14,867 bases of DNA, taken from Planctomycetota bacterium (GTDB taxonomy: Bacteria > Planctomycetota > Planctomycetia > Gemmatales > Gemmataceae). The position numbers and the translations under genes were made by a program. The notes under the pieces were generated by a model. The model did no database searches. It saw only the letters and a list, made by a program, of their open reading frames with translations, and was not told the origin of the DNA. This document shows positions 1-7,584 of the stretch, in pieces (the stretch's first letter is position 1; every line of letters begins with the position of its first letter). Where the stretch lies: positions 1 to 14,867 of the forward strand of contig JAGWVO010000046.1 of NCBI GenBank assembly GCA_018970845.1. The letters run 5' to 3'.

Positions 1-140
1 TCACCTCCGTGCCCCGCTCGGCGTCCACCGTCAGCGGAGGAAAGCAGGTTTACTCGGCCACCCTCAACACCGGCGACAACGCTTTCAGACTCTTCGTCAA
101 CGCCAACCCCTACTCCATCCAGGCCCGTTACAACCAAAAC
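1..140 (+). repeat. Near-identical intragenic repeat, copy 1
   Basis: This block matches 970-1109 at 136 of 140 positions, in the same reading frame and exactly 969 bases (323 codons) apart. It encodes the second half of a 'C-type' Ig-like unit that ends in A-R-Y-N-Q-N. Similarity drops sharply after 140. The copy is cut by the left edge, so its true start is unknown. Confidence 0.95.
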
Positions 141-3100
141 AGTGGAAAATTCCCCTCGCTTGTCTCGAATTCGCAAAATCTCTCCATCAGCCTTCAAGGC
201 TCTTCGACAAACTTGTCCATCAATCCAAGCCAAGCCACTTTCACCTTTGGCGACCGGATCGACATATCCGCCCTCACGACACCGGCCATCACCGGGTCCA
301 TCATTCCCTTCGCCGCGGGCAACCTCAGATTTGATGACAACGCTGTTCTTCTCAACGGCCCCAACGCGACACTAACGGGCGCCAATCCGTTCTCGATCTT
401 CTCCACCACCAGCCTGTCGGTGGGAAGCCATTCCCTCACCGCCTCCTATTCGGGCGACGGTGCCAACTACGCGGCATCGACATCAAGCGCCATCAACCTG
501 ACTGTCAAGCAGGCCTTGACAACCACAGCGTTTACCTCGGTTCCCTCGCCTGCCATCGTGAATCTGGGCAGTTCCATCACCTTCAACATCGCAGTCGCCA
601 CACCGGCCATCAATGCCCCGCAGAAACCCACCGGGTCCATCACATTTTCGGGACCCAACAACTTTAGCGTTATTAGGCCCCTTGTTAATGGAACCGCCTC
701 CTTGATTTTCACGCCCACAGTTGTGGGCATGCAAACCATCACGGCAACATACTCGGGAGACATGAACTATTTGGGCTCGAACGACCCTCTAAACACACTC
801 CCGCAGTCCAACACCCTCATCGTCACCGTTCCAAGCCTGACCTTAGACCCTATTTCAGCCACCCCAGTCCAACGCGGCGCCTCGGTCACCCTCACCGCCA
901 CGATGGACCCGGCTGACAATAATGTGAACCAACCCGGGTCCGTCGACTTTTTCTATGGATCAACGCCGATCACCTCCGTGCCCCGCTCGGCGTCCACCGT
1001 CAGCGGAGGAAAGCAGGTTTACTCGGCCACCATCAACACGGGCGACAACGCCTTCAGTCTCTTCGTCAACGCCAACCCCTACTCCATCCAGGCCCGTTAC
1101 AACCAAAACGGCGGAAATTTTCCCACCGTGACCTCGGGAGTCCAAACTCTCACTGTCATCACCCAAAACACCACCACGAGCGTGGCCAGTCCGCTGTTCC
1201 CGCTTCAAGCCTCCGGCAGCCTGGTTTACGGCAACAGGTTTGACTTGTCAGCGGCATTGGCTCCCGCGATCCCCGGATCAATAATCCCTTTCGCAAGCCA
1301 GGCCACCGGCATCCGAATCCTCGACAACGGCGTGGTCATCGCCACCTTGCCCATATCGAACGACTCTCGTTCCCCCGTCTTCTCGAAGACGGACTTTGCC
1401 GTCGGCACCCATGTGCTCACGGCTCAATTCATCGGCGATGGCAACTATGCCATGTCCACAAGCCAGCCTTTCACCCTCACCGTCACGCCCGCCTCGACAT
1501 CGATCAATCTCACCAGCGCCGCAGACTACCTGGCTCTCGGCCAAACCTTCACGCTCAACGCTTCTATCTTTTCCAACGCCCAAACAATGCCGACCCAGAT
1601 TTCCGGCGTTGTGAACTTCACGGCCACCGGCCCCGGAGGTTCCATCACCAACCTTCCCGCGGGCGCGATCAGCATCGGAAAGGCATCTTCAACATTCACT
1701 CCCACATTGCCAGGCAAATACACGATCACCGCCAATTACCTGGGAGATGCCAACTACCAGGCAAGTTCCGCAACCCGATCGCTCACGGCTGCCTCGATCT
1801 CGATCGAAGTCACCGATGCCAACGGGGCACAGACGATATCCACCGCTCCGCGTGGATCATCCGTCACGCTTACCGCCCGTCTCACTCCCGCCGATTCCTC
1901 GGCCATCGACACCTTGACGGGACTCCCCGTCCAACCTGGCTCGGTATCGTTCCGCTTGTCCAACGGCACTGTCATCACGGCGGTGGCTCGCCAAGACAGC
2001 AATTCCATCAACGGGTCTCAGGTTTACTCCGCCACGATCAACACGGGCAATAACCTCTTCTCTCTTCCCGTCGGCGTCGCGACGATCAGCGCCCGGTACA
2101 ACGCCAACGGTGGCCTTTATCCCCAAGTTGACTCGGCCACGCCCGCCATCCTCACCGTCACACGGCAGGCCACCACCACGGCCCTCAGCACCCCTTCGGT
2201 CACTTCCATTCCTTACGGATCGGCGGTCAGCTTCAGCGCAGCGGTGGCGCCCGTCATCGCCGCGACGGGAGCCGATGCCATCCCCTTTGGAACCTCGCAA
2301 ATCCAGTTCTTCAACGCCTCCGCCCTGATCCAGACAAGCGCGGTGAACGACGGGAACCGCTCATCAACCCTTTCGCTCGAACTGCTGCCTGTTGGCAGCT
2401 ACCTGATTTCGGCGCGCTATGCGGGCGACAATGCCAACTACCTGGCCTCCAGGTCGACGGATTCCACCCCCGCGTTTGCCTTGGGTGTCACTCAGGCCAG
2501 CACCAACATCACGCTGTCACTTTCGAGCCAGGCGATTGATTCGGGCAGTTCCGTGCTCCTCACGGCGACAGTGGGCTCGGGAGCCACGGGCAACGCCCTC
2601 AGGCCTTCAGGCACCGTGAATTTCTTCAACAACGGAACGCTGATCGGCTCGGGAATCGTCAACCCGGCGACCGGTGTCGTGCAATTCAGCTACAGGCCGC
2701 CCACCGTGGGAGGCTACTCGCTGTCAGCCTCCTATGCCGGAGACGCGAACTATTCCGGCTCCAGTTCCGCCGCAAGTTCTTCCCTTGTTGTGAACACATT
2801 CCAACCCTTCTATGCGATCGCGATGCAGGGCGGGTCGAAGTTCGCAACCTTCAACACCCGCACCAACGCGCTCATCGCCACCTACCAACCCAATGGTCCA
2901 CGGTACACAGGCGGGTTCACTCTCGCCCGCGGTGATGTCAACGGCGACGGTGTTGCCGACCTCCTGTGGGCCACCAACAGGGGCTCGTTCGTCCGCATCA
3001 TCGACGGCCTCACCTCGCACGACCTGGGTGGATTTTTCGGCTTCAACAGCAACTTCAACAGCCCCATCAGCATCGCCGTGGGCGACATCAACAAGGATGG

Positions 3101-3752
3101 CAAGGGCGACATCATGGTCGCCGCGGCGGGAAGGAATGCCGGGGGCGTTGTTCGCGTCTACAGTGGCGCCAGCTTCGGCCAACTCCTCTATCAAGGTTCA
3201 CCATACGGCGAACGATTTGGCGGCGGCATCTCGCTCGCCTCAGGCGATGTCGACGGCGACGGCTGGGCCGACATCATCAGCTCGCCCCTATCGGCTGGCG
3301 TGGCGCGCGTCGTTGTTGTCAGCGGGAAAACCCAATCCACGATCAGGAACTTCCTGGCCCAAACGCCGGGCTACACTGGAGGAATTTCGGTCGCCGCCGC
3401 CGACCTCAACAACGATGGCCTCGCCGAGATCATCACGGCCACCAATTCGGGGCGCGGCATCGTCTCGGTGTTCGACGGATCCGCGCCGTTCAACTCGGGG
3501 GTTCAGGCACCCGCCCTTGGACAACTCGTCATCGGCGGGCCACGCTTTACCGGTGGGGCGCGCGTGGCGGTTGTTTCCGACATCAATGGGGATGGAATCC
3601 CCGACCTTCTTACCACGATGGGACCGGGGGGAGGCGCCGGAGCGACTCGTTACTCGTTCAATGCCACCACGCGAAACTTCCAGCTCATCGATTCGCTGTT
3701 CGCCTTCTCATCCGGCGAGCCGGGCGCCAACAACGGCTTGAGGCCGGCCTGA
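1..3752 (+). CDS. Giant Ig-like repeat protein with C-terminal FG-GAP/VCBS repeats (5' end outside window)
   Basis: This is the 3' part of a very large, probably secreted or surface-attached protein; the first full codon is at 3. The GTG at 9 is not the start: the same Ser-Val-Pro-Arg stretch recurs at 975-986 in the middle of a domain, so the gene continues to the left. About eight and a half bacterial Ig-like domains (Big_3_5 type) of roughly 100 residues fill 1-2800. Six carry the typical Y-x-G-D-x-N-Y ending. They follow a three-domain order repeated about every 323-335 residues. Five calcium-binding repeats follow, with D-x-[ND]-x-D-G-x-x-[DE] loops at 2934-2960, 3084-3110, 3246-3272, 3402-3428 and 3579-3605, as in FG-GAP/VCBS propellers. 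No C-terminal membrane anchor or sorting signal is visible. By eye the gene is less GC-rich than its neighbours. The families suggest adhesion or matrix binding, but this is inferred. Confidence 0.9.
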   Translation, partial: TSVPRSASTVSGGKQVYSATLNTGDNAFRLFVNANPYSIQARYNQNSGKFPSLVSNSQNLSISLQGSSTNLSINPSQATFTFGDRIDISALTTPAITGSIIPFAAGNLRFDDNAVLLNGPNATLTGANPFSIFSTTSLSVGSHSLTASYSGDGANYAASTSSAINLTVKQALTTTAFTSVPSPAIVNLGSSITFNIAVATPAINAPQKPTGSITFSGPNNFSVIRPLVNGTASLIFTPTVVGMQTITATYSGDMNYLGSNDPLNTLPQSNTLIVTVPSLTLDPISATPVQRGASVTLTATMDPADNNVNQPGSVDFFYGSTPITSVPRSASTVSGGKQVYSATINTGDNAFSLFVNANPYSIQARYNQNGGNFPTVTSGVQTLTVITQNTTTSVASPLFPLQASGSLVYGNRFDLSAALAPAIPGSIIPFASQATGIRILDNGVVIATLPISNDSRSPVFSKTDFAVGTHVLTAQFIGDGNYAMSTSQPFTLTVTPASTSINLTSAADYLALGQTFTLNASIFSNAQTMPTQISGVVNFTATGPGGSITNLPAGAISIGKASSTFTPTLPGKYTITANYLGDANYQASSATRSLTAASISIEVTDANGAQTISTAPRGSSVTLTARLTPADSSAIDTLTGLPVQPGSVSFRLSNGTVITAVARQDSNSINGSQVYSATINTGNNLFSLPVGVATISARYNANGGLYPQVDSATPAILTVTRQATTTALSTPSVTSIPYGSAVSFSAAVAPVIAATGADAIPFGTSQIQFFNASALIQTSAVNDGNRSSTLSLELLPVGSYLISARYAGDNANYLASRSTDSTPAFALGVTQASTNITLSLSSQAIDSGSSVLLTATVGSGATGNALRPSGTVNFFNNGTLIGSGIVNPATGVVQFSYRPPTVGGYSLSASYAGDANYSGSSSAASSSLVVNTFQPFYAIAMQGGSKFATFNTRTNALIATYQPNGPRYTGGFTLARGDVNGDGVADLLWATNRGSFVRIIDGLTSHDLGGFFGFNSNFNSPISIAVGDINKDGKGDIMVAAAGRNAGGVVRVYSGASFGQLLYQGSPYGERFGGGISLASGDVDGDGWADIISSPLSAGVARVVVVSGKTQSTIRNFLAQTPGYTGGISVAAADLNNDGLAEIITATNSGRGIVSVFDGSAPFNSGVQAPALGQLVIGGPRFTGGARVAVVSDINGDGIPDLLTTMGPGGGAGATRYSFNATTRNFQLIDSLFAFSSGEPGANNGLRPA
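970..1109 (+). repeat. Near-identical intragenic repeat, copy 2
   Basis: Second copy of the block at 1-140; the four differences alter two amino acids (Leu to Ile and Arg to Ser). The equivalent part of the next super-repeat, starting near 1975, is clearly related in protein (V-Y-S-A-T-I-N-T-G) but strongly diverged in DNA. Copies 1 and 2 were therefore duplicated or homogenised much more recently than copy 3. Confidence 0.95.
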
Positions 3753-3765
3753 TTCGAATTGGCCG
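3745..3765. terminator. Possible bidirectional hairpin between convergent stop codons
   Basis: The inverted repeat CGGCC (3745-3749) / GGCCG (3761-3765) encloses the palindrome ATTCGAAT (3752-3759). It spans the TGA at 3750-3752 and ends right at the stop of the minus-strand gene at 3766. The position between two converging genes suits a shared terminator, but the stem is short and no T-run follows on either strand. Confidence 0.25.
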
Positions 3766-4962
3766 TCAGCGGCCCGCGATGCAGTACAGGTGCTTGTCGC
3801 CCCTGATGAAAAGCCGGCCGCCGGAGATGGCGGGAGTTGACGCGACCTTCTCACCCAGCGCGTTCGTGGCCAGGACCTTCGGCTTGTCGCCTCCCAAGGC
3901 CAGAACCGTGGCGACTCCCTCCTCGTTGATCGCGTATAGCTTGCCGTCACCGGCGAGCAGGGACGCCGAGAAAGGCCCCTTGAGACGGTGCTGCCACACC
4001 TCCTGTCCCGTGGCGCCGTCGACACAGTTCACGCCGATGACAACGGCGCTGTAAAGCTTGCCATCCACGGCGACGGGCGAGGTGTGCCGGGTGGACAGCT
4101 TGGGAGACTTCCACTCGTCGGCGGCGCCGGGCTTGAACGCCACGAATGGCGAACCCGGCGCGTAAAGGCGGCCTCCATCGATGGCCGGGGAGGCGATCGT
4201 GGCGATCGGCCCCTCGTGCTTCCACACCGTCTTGCCCGATTCCGGCTCGACGGCCAGCAACTCCGAACTGGAGGGGAACAGGGCCTCGTCACGGCCATTG
4301 CGGCCGATCACCAGCGGGCTTGACCAGTTCAGGCCGCTGGAACGAGGCAAGCGCCAACGGTCGATCCCCGTCGACGCGTCGAGGCCGGCAAAGAACGATT
4401 CGCCCGCGTTCTCCATGCTCACCAGGACCGTGTCGCGGCTCAGCGCCAGCGACGACGCCATTCCCACCTGGTTGGTGACGGTGGGGTTGTCGCGAACCAG
4501 CGAACGAATCCAAAGCAGATCGCCATCATGGCTCAAGCCGATGGCGTCGCCGGTGGCGAACAGGGCGTAAACCCCCTTGGGCCCGGCCACGGGTGTCGGC
4601 GCGGCCATGTTGGTGGTCGGATGGCAGGTGGTGTCGCCCGTGGCGGCGAACTGCCGCTGCCACAGCAACTTTCCATCGCCGGCGGAAAGGGCCATCACCA
4701 TGAGCCTTTTCTGCTGGTATCCCGTGCAGGCGGTGAGGAAGACCTTCCCGCCCGCCACCACCGGGGATGAGATTCCCTGGCCCGTGAGCGGGTATTTCCA
4801 GGCGACACCCTGGCCGGACGGTCCGTCCCACGCGCCGGGCAGCCCGGTCTCGCGCGAAACGCCGGCTTCGGCGCCCCTGAACGCGGGCCAATCGGCGGCG
4901 TTCACAAACGCGGCCGAGCCTGCAAGCCATGCCGAGGCGAGGAAAAGGTGCCAACGGGCCAT
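3766..4962 (-). CDS. Secreted PQQ-like beta-propeller repeat protein
   Basis: A 398-residue exported beta-propeller protein of the PQQ-binding-like/BamB-like fold. Residues 1-22 form a signal peptide (hydrophobic F-L-A-S-A-W-L-A-G-S-A-A-F-V, likely cleavage after V-N-A). The mature part opens with D-W-P-A-F-R-G, a motif common at the start of planctomycete proteins of this class. Propeller blades show the 'G-D-G-K-L-L-W' pattern near residues 95-101, D-A-S-T-G-I-D-R-W near 195-203, E-S-G-K-T-V-W near 241-247 and G-A-T-G-Q-E-V-W near 316-323. The start at 4962 was chosen because the signal peptide begins there and a GGGAGA lies six bases upstream; a longer reading from 5112 would only add residues overlapping the preceding gene. 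It lies 41 bases downstream of the HEAT-repeat gene on the same strand, so the two are probably co-transcribed. The calcium and PQQ residues of quinoprotein dehydrogenases are not recognisable, so a scaffold or binding role is more likely than catalysis. The exact partner is unknown. Confidence 0.9.
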   Translation of the reverse strand: MARWHLFLASAWLAGSAAFVNAADWPAFRGAEAGVSRETGLPGAWDGPSGQGVAWKYPLTGQGISSPVVAGGKVFLTACTGYQQKRLMVMALSAGDGKLLWQRQFAATGDTTCHPTTNMAAPTPVAGPKGVYALFATGDAIGLSHDGDLLWIRSLVRDNPTVTNQVGMASSLALSRDTVLVSMENAGESFFAGLDASTGIDRWRLPRSSGLNWSSPLVIGRNGRDEALFPSSSELLAVEPESGKTVWKHEGPIATIASPAIDGGRLYAPGSPFVAFKPGAADEWKSPKLSTRHTSPVAVDGKLYSAVVIGVNCVDGATGQEVWQHRLKGPFSASLLAGDGKLYAINEEGVATVLALGGDKPKVLATNALGEKVASTPAISGGRLFIRGDKHLYCIAGR

Positions 4963-5003
4963 GATGAATCTCCCGAGATCCTTGGTGTGGTCGATCCGGA
5001 TGG

Positions 5004-6104
5004 TCACTCGACGCCCGCCTGCTTCCAGGCGACGCGGGCTCCCGTGAAGTCGGTGAGCCGAACCTGGTATTGCCAATTCTTTTCCCAGGATTGCGCCTTC
5101 TGGTTCTGGCACACCTTGAGGAGGATTTCGTTAACGCCGGGCTTGAGAACGACAATCGCCTGATGCTGGTCGGGGTGCATGCCGTGGTGGTATTCGTCCT
5201 TGCCGTAAACTTCCTTCCCGTTGAGGAACACCTTGATGGCGGTGATCGACCCCGCGCGCAGGACGACACGCTGCTCGGCGGCGGATTCAACCCTGGTGAA
5301 CGCGTAGGCCACCACGGACTTCTCGTCCGCCAGTTCCTTGTTGAGGTTCACGAGGCCGGCCGGATCGGTGGTGGTGACCCGCTTCCACTTCACCGGACCG
5401 TTGGGACCGGTGACAGGCGCCGCCGGATCGGCCTTGTCCTCAGGGGCGAACTTCACGCCGAAGCCCTTGGCCGCCGTCACCGGGAACGGGCCGACGACCG
5501 TCCAGTCCATGATGTAGCCGAAGTGCGCGGCCAGGTCGGTCTTGATTCCAGCCTTGGTCAAGTCCTTTGCGATCAGGTCAACCTGATCCCGGTCGCACGC
5601 CACTTTCAACAGCGCCTGGAGGCCTTCCGTTCGGGCCGGCCCCTCGGCCGGCAGCTTGGCCAGGCCCGCGGCAATCGCCAGGCGGCGGATCTCGGGGCTG
5701 GGGTCTTCCGTGGCCTTGGCGAGAAACGCGTCGGCCTTGGCGGCATCCTTCCTGCGGACCAGTTCAAGGGCGCAGGCCCTGGCCATGCGGCCCCCCTTGC
5801 GGTCCTCAAGGAACCGTTCGATCTCCACGACGGGAATGGCGTCGGTTCCGGCTTTTTCAACAATGGCATCAAAGGCCGGCCTGAGCCAGTTGGCGGAGAC
5901 GGGGTCCTCGTCGTCCATGGCGCCAAGGGCGGGAACCAGCGCTGCGACGCCATGCCCCACCAGTTCGCGCCAAGCGCTCGCGGCCTGGGCGTTACCCTTG
6001 CCGCCGGGCCCCGTGCCCCGCAGCGCCGCGATCGAAGATGAAACATCGGCGCGCGCCATTCCCGCGGCCGCGAGAACAAGGCAAGCCAAGACCCGGTTCC
6101 TCAT
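5004..6104 (-). CDS. Exported HEAT-repeat protein with beta-rich C-terminal module
   Basis: A 366-residue exported protein of no recognised specific function. Residues 1-19 form a signal peptide (M-R-N-R, then L-A-C-L-V-L-A-A-A-G, cleavage after A-R-A). Residues about 20-195 are helical and resemble HEAT-type repeats, for example the helix pairs near 104-131 and 137-170. Residues about 200-355 look like a beta-sandwich: W-T-V-V-G-P-F-P at 201-208, then V-F-L-N-G-K-E-V at 292-299 and L-K-P-G-V-N-E-I-L-L-K-V at 320-331. This resembles the galactose-binding/jelly-roll modules found on planctomycete secreted proteins. The start is set at 6104, not the in-frame ATG at 6108-6110, because GGAGG (6111-6115) sits six bases before the former but touches the latter. 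It is first in a unit with the propeller gene 41 bases downstream. Its own promoter should lie in 6116-6282. The domain combination suggests protein or carbohydrate binding in the envelope. Confidence 0.88.
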   Translation of the reverse strand: MRNRVLACLVLAAAGMARADVSSSIAALRGTGPGGKGNAQAASAWRELVGHGVAALVPALGAMDDEDPVSANWLRPAFDAIVEKAGTDAIPVVEIERFLEDRKGGRMARACALELVRRKDAAKADAFLAKATEDPSPEIRRLAIAAGLAKLPAEGPARTEGLQALLKVACDRDQVDLIAKDLTKAGIKTDLAAHFGYIMDWTVVGPFPVTAAKGFGVKFAPEDKADPAAPVTGPNGPVKWKRVTTTDPAGLVNLNKELADEKSVVAYAFTRVESAAEQRVVLRAGSITAIKVFLNGKEVYGKDEYHHGMHPDQHQAIVVLKPGVNEILLKVCQNQKAQSWEKNWQYQVRLTDFTGARVAWKQAGVE

Positions 6105-6110
6105 GTTCAT

Positions 6111-6115
6111 CCTCC
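6111..6115 (-). promoter_or_regulatory. Shine-Dalgarno sequence that decides the HEAT-gene start
   Basis: GGAGG on the minus strand. It abuts the ATG at 6108-6110 with no spacer and is six bases from the ATG at 6102-6104. The second spacing is the functional one, so translation should begin at 6104. Confidence 0.7.
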
Positions 6116-6268
6116 GACTTGTCGGCCGATCGAATCGTTCCAGTCGCCGGATTCTCCGGGCAAACCGGCGCCTTGTAAAGGGCCGGCGGCCAAGGGTTTG
6201 AATTTCATCGAATCATCGCAAAAATGCCGCTGCTTTTTTGTAGCCTGATATTGGATTCACCGATCATC

Positions 6269-6273
6269 AGGAG
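6269..6273 (+). promoter_or_regulatory. Ribosome binding site of the metallophosphoesterase
   Basis: AGGAG nine bases before the ATG at 6283; it supports that start, which also begins directly with the signal or anchor sequence. Confidence 0.7.
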
Positions 6274-6282
6274 CGAAGCATC

Positions 6283-7584
6283 ATGGGCGGTTCATTCTCC
6301 AAAGCGGCCTTGGGAATCGGGGCCGTGGCCATTCTCGGGGGGGCGCTTGGCGTCTCCCGGGCCTTCGTGGCGGGCAACGGCGCCGACAAGCCCGAAATCA
6401 TCGTCGAGGCCGTTGACGGCCCGAACCCATGGACATCGCTCAAGGCCAACAACAATCCCGCCGACTTCCGCTTCGCTGTCATCTCCGACCGCACGGGCGG
6501 GCACCGTGAAAAGGTTTTCTCGCAGGCCATGGACCGCATCAACCTGCTTCAACCGGAATTCGTGATGTCCGTGGGCGACCTCATCGAGGGGTACACCACC
6601 AAGCCCGAGGTCATCGCCCAGCAGTGGGATGAATTCGTCGGATATGTGAAGCGGCTTGAGATGCCGTTCTTTTATGTTCCCGGCAACCACGACATTTCGA
6701 ACAAGGAGATGCTGGCGGAGTACAAGGCCCGGTTTGGCCGCCCCTACTACCACTTCGTTTACCGCGACACCCTGTTCCTGTCCGTCAGTTCCGAGGACAC
6801 GCCCGGAAAATTCACGGCCATCACCCCCGAGCAGGTCGCCTACTTCAAGGGGGTTGCCGCCGCGAACCCCTCACCCCGCTGGACCTTCATTTTCCTGCAC
6901 AAGCCAATGTGGGTGGGCAAGGAAGCGGAAACCAACGGCTGGGCCGACATCGAAAAGGCGATGGGCGACAGGCCGTTCACCGTCTTCTGCGGCCATGAGC
7001 ATGTCTATGAGAAATATGTCCGCAATGGTCGCAATTATTACCAACTGGCCACCACCGGCGGCGGCAGCCGACTCAGGGGAATCCAGTACGGGGAATTCGA
7101 CCAGATCGCCTGGGTCACCATGAAGGGCAAAAGGCCAATCATAGGCAACATCGCCCTGGACGGGGTTTTGCCGGAAAACCTCCGCCATCCCGAAAGCAAC
7201 GAAAAAGCCTATGGATCCGAAACTCCGACAACCCGCGCGCGCCCGAAAACCCACCCGGTCTTGGGTAGCGTCACCCTCGATGGCAAGCCACTTGAATACG
7301 CCGCCGTGGTCTTCCACAAGGTTTCCGCCGATGGCAAGGCCGGCCCCGGCGGCGATGGCATCACCGACGCCGAGGGGCGGTTCGAGGCCTCGAGCTTTGG
7401 AAAGTTCGACGGGCTTCCCGCGGGTCATTACCAGATCTCGGTTTCATGCCGCCCGCTCGACAAGGACCGTGTCCGCGGTGACAACATCCTCCCCGCCCGA
7501 TACCTGAAGCCCGCCACCAGCGAACTCAGGGTCGAGGTGAAGGAGGGCGCCAACTCCGTCAACCTTGAACTGAAGGCCCGCTAG
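6283..7584 (+). CDS. Exported metallophosphoesterase with carboxypeptidase-regulatory-like C-terminal domain
   Basis: A 433-residue calcineurin-like phosphoesterase, probably hydrolysing a phosphoester outside the cytoplasm; the substrate is unknown. Residues about 7-30 (A-A-L-G-I-G-A-V-A-I-L-G-G) form a signal peptide or membrane anchor. Metal-ligand motifs in order are I-S-D-R-T-G-G (Asp69), G-D-L-I-E (Asp99), G-N-H-D (135-137), F-L-H-K-P (His206) and C-G-H-E-H (His238, His240). The first motif is normally D-x-H; here Thr71 stands in the His place, with His74 nearby. Motif two ends in Glu rather than Asp. Residues about 327-431 form a separate beta-sandwich, with G-S-V-T-L-D-G-K-P-L-E-Y-A-A-V-V-F and I-L-P-A-R-Y, which matches the small domain common in planctomycete secreted proteins. 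It is divergent from the HEAT gene, and its stop overlaps the convergent lipoprotein's stop within one CTAG. Family assignment is firm; specificity is not. Confidence 0.92.
   Translation: MGGSFSKAALGIGAVAILGGALGVSRAFVAGNGADKPEIIVEAVDGPNPWTSLKANNNPADFRFAVISDRTGGHREKVFSQAMDRINLLQPEFVMSVGDLIEGYTTKPEVIAQQWDEFVGYVKRLEMPFFYVPGNHDISNKEMLAEYKARFGRPYYHFVYRDTLFLSVSSEDTPGKFTAITPEQVAYFKGVAAANPSPRWTFIFLHKPMWVGKEAETNGWADIEKAMGDRPFTVFCGHEHVYEKYVRNGRNYYQLATTGGGSRLRGIQYGEFDQIAWVTMKGKRPIIGNIALDGVLPENLRHPESNEKAYGSETPTTRARPKTHPVLGSVTLDGKPLEYAAVVFHKVSADGKAGPGGDGITDAEGRFEASSFGKFDGLPAGHYQISVSCRPLDKDRVRGDNILPARYLKPATSELRVEVKEGANSVNLELKAR

Larger units (their letters stand above)
6105..6282. other. Divergent intergenic region with presumed promoters for both directions
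   Basis: This is the only real intergenic gap in the window and separates the two divergent transcripts. The part from 6198 to 6265 is AT-richer than its surroundings. Visible elements are an inverted repeat CGCCGG (6145-6150) / CCGGCG (6165-6170), a tandem TCATCG at 6205-6210 and 6213-6218, and a small T-loop hairpin at 6229-6244. No convincing -35/-10 pair can be named on either strand. The promoter role is inferred from gene orientation. Confidence 0.5.

Noticed and set aside
9..11. GTG at 9 as the start of the Ig-repeat gene
   Set aside because: The same codon is an internal Val in the second copy of the repeat (978-980); the gene is cut by the window edge.
1..1109. Near-identical repeats as a CRISPR array or mobile element
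   Set aside because: The repeats are in-frame coding units of an Ig-like protein 969 bases apart, with no short spacers, terminal inverted repeats or transposase.
2966..4054. A plus-strand open frame running from the FG-GAP region into the propeller gene
   Set aside because: It is out of frame with the FG-GAP repeats and antisense to the propeller gene; the product is a low-complexity Arg/Gln-rich sequence.
3766..4962. A true PQQ-dependent dehydrogenase
   Set aside because: The protein is shorter than those enzymes and lacks recognisable cofactor and calcium-binding residues; only the propeller blade pattern is shared.
4963..5112. N-terminal extension of the propeller reading frame
   Set aside because: It would overlap the HEAT-repeat gene and place 50 unrelated residues before a clear signal peptide.
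4526..5290. A minus-strand open frame overlapping both the HEAT and propeller genes
   Set aside because: It is a shifted reading of two well-supported genes, Arg/Pro/Ser-rich without motifs.
5070..6041. A 323-codon open frame on the plus strand opposite the HEAT-repeat gene
   Set aside because: It is antisense to a gene with signal peptide and ribosome site, and its own product shows no recognisable domain.
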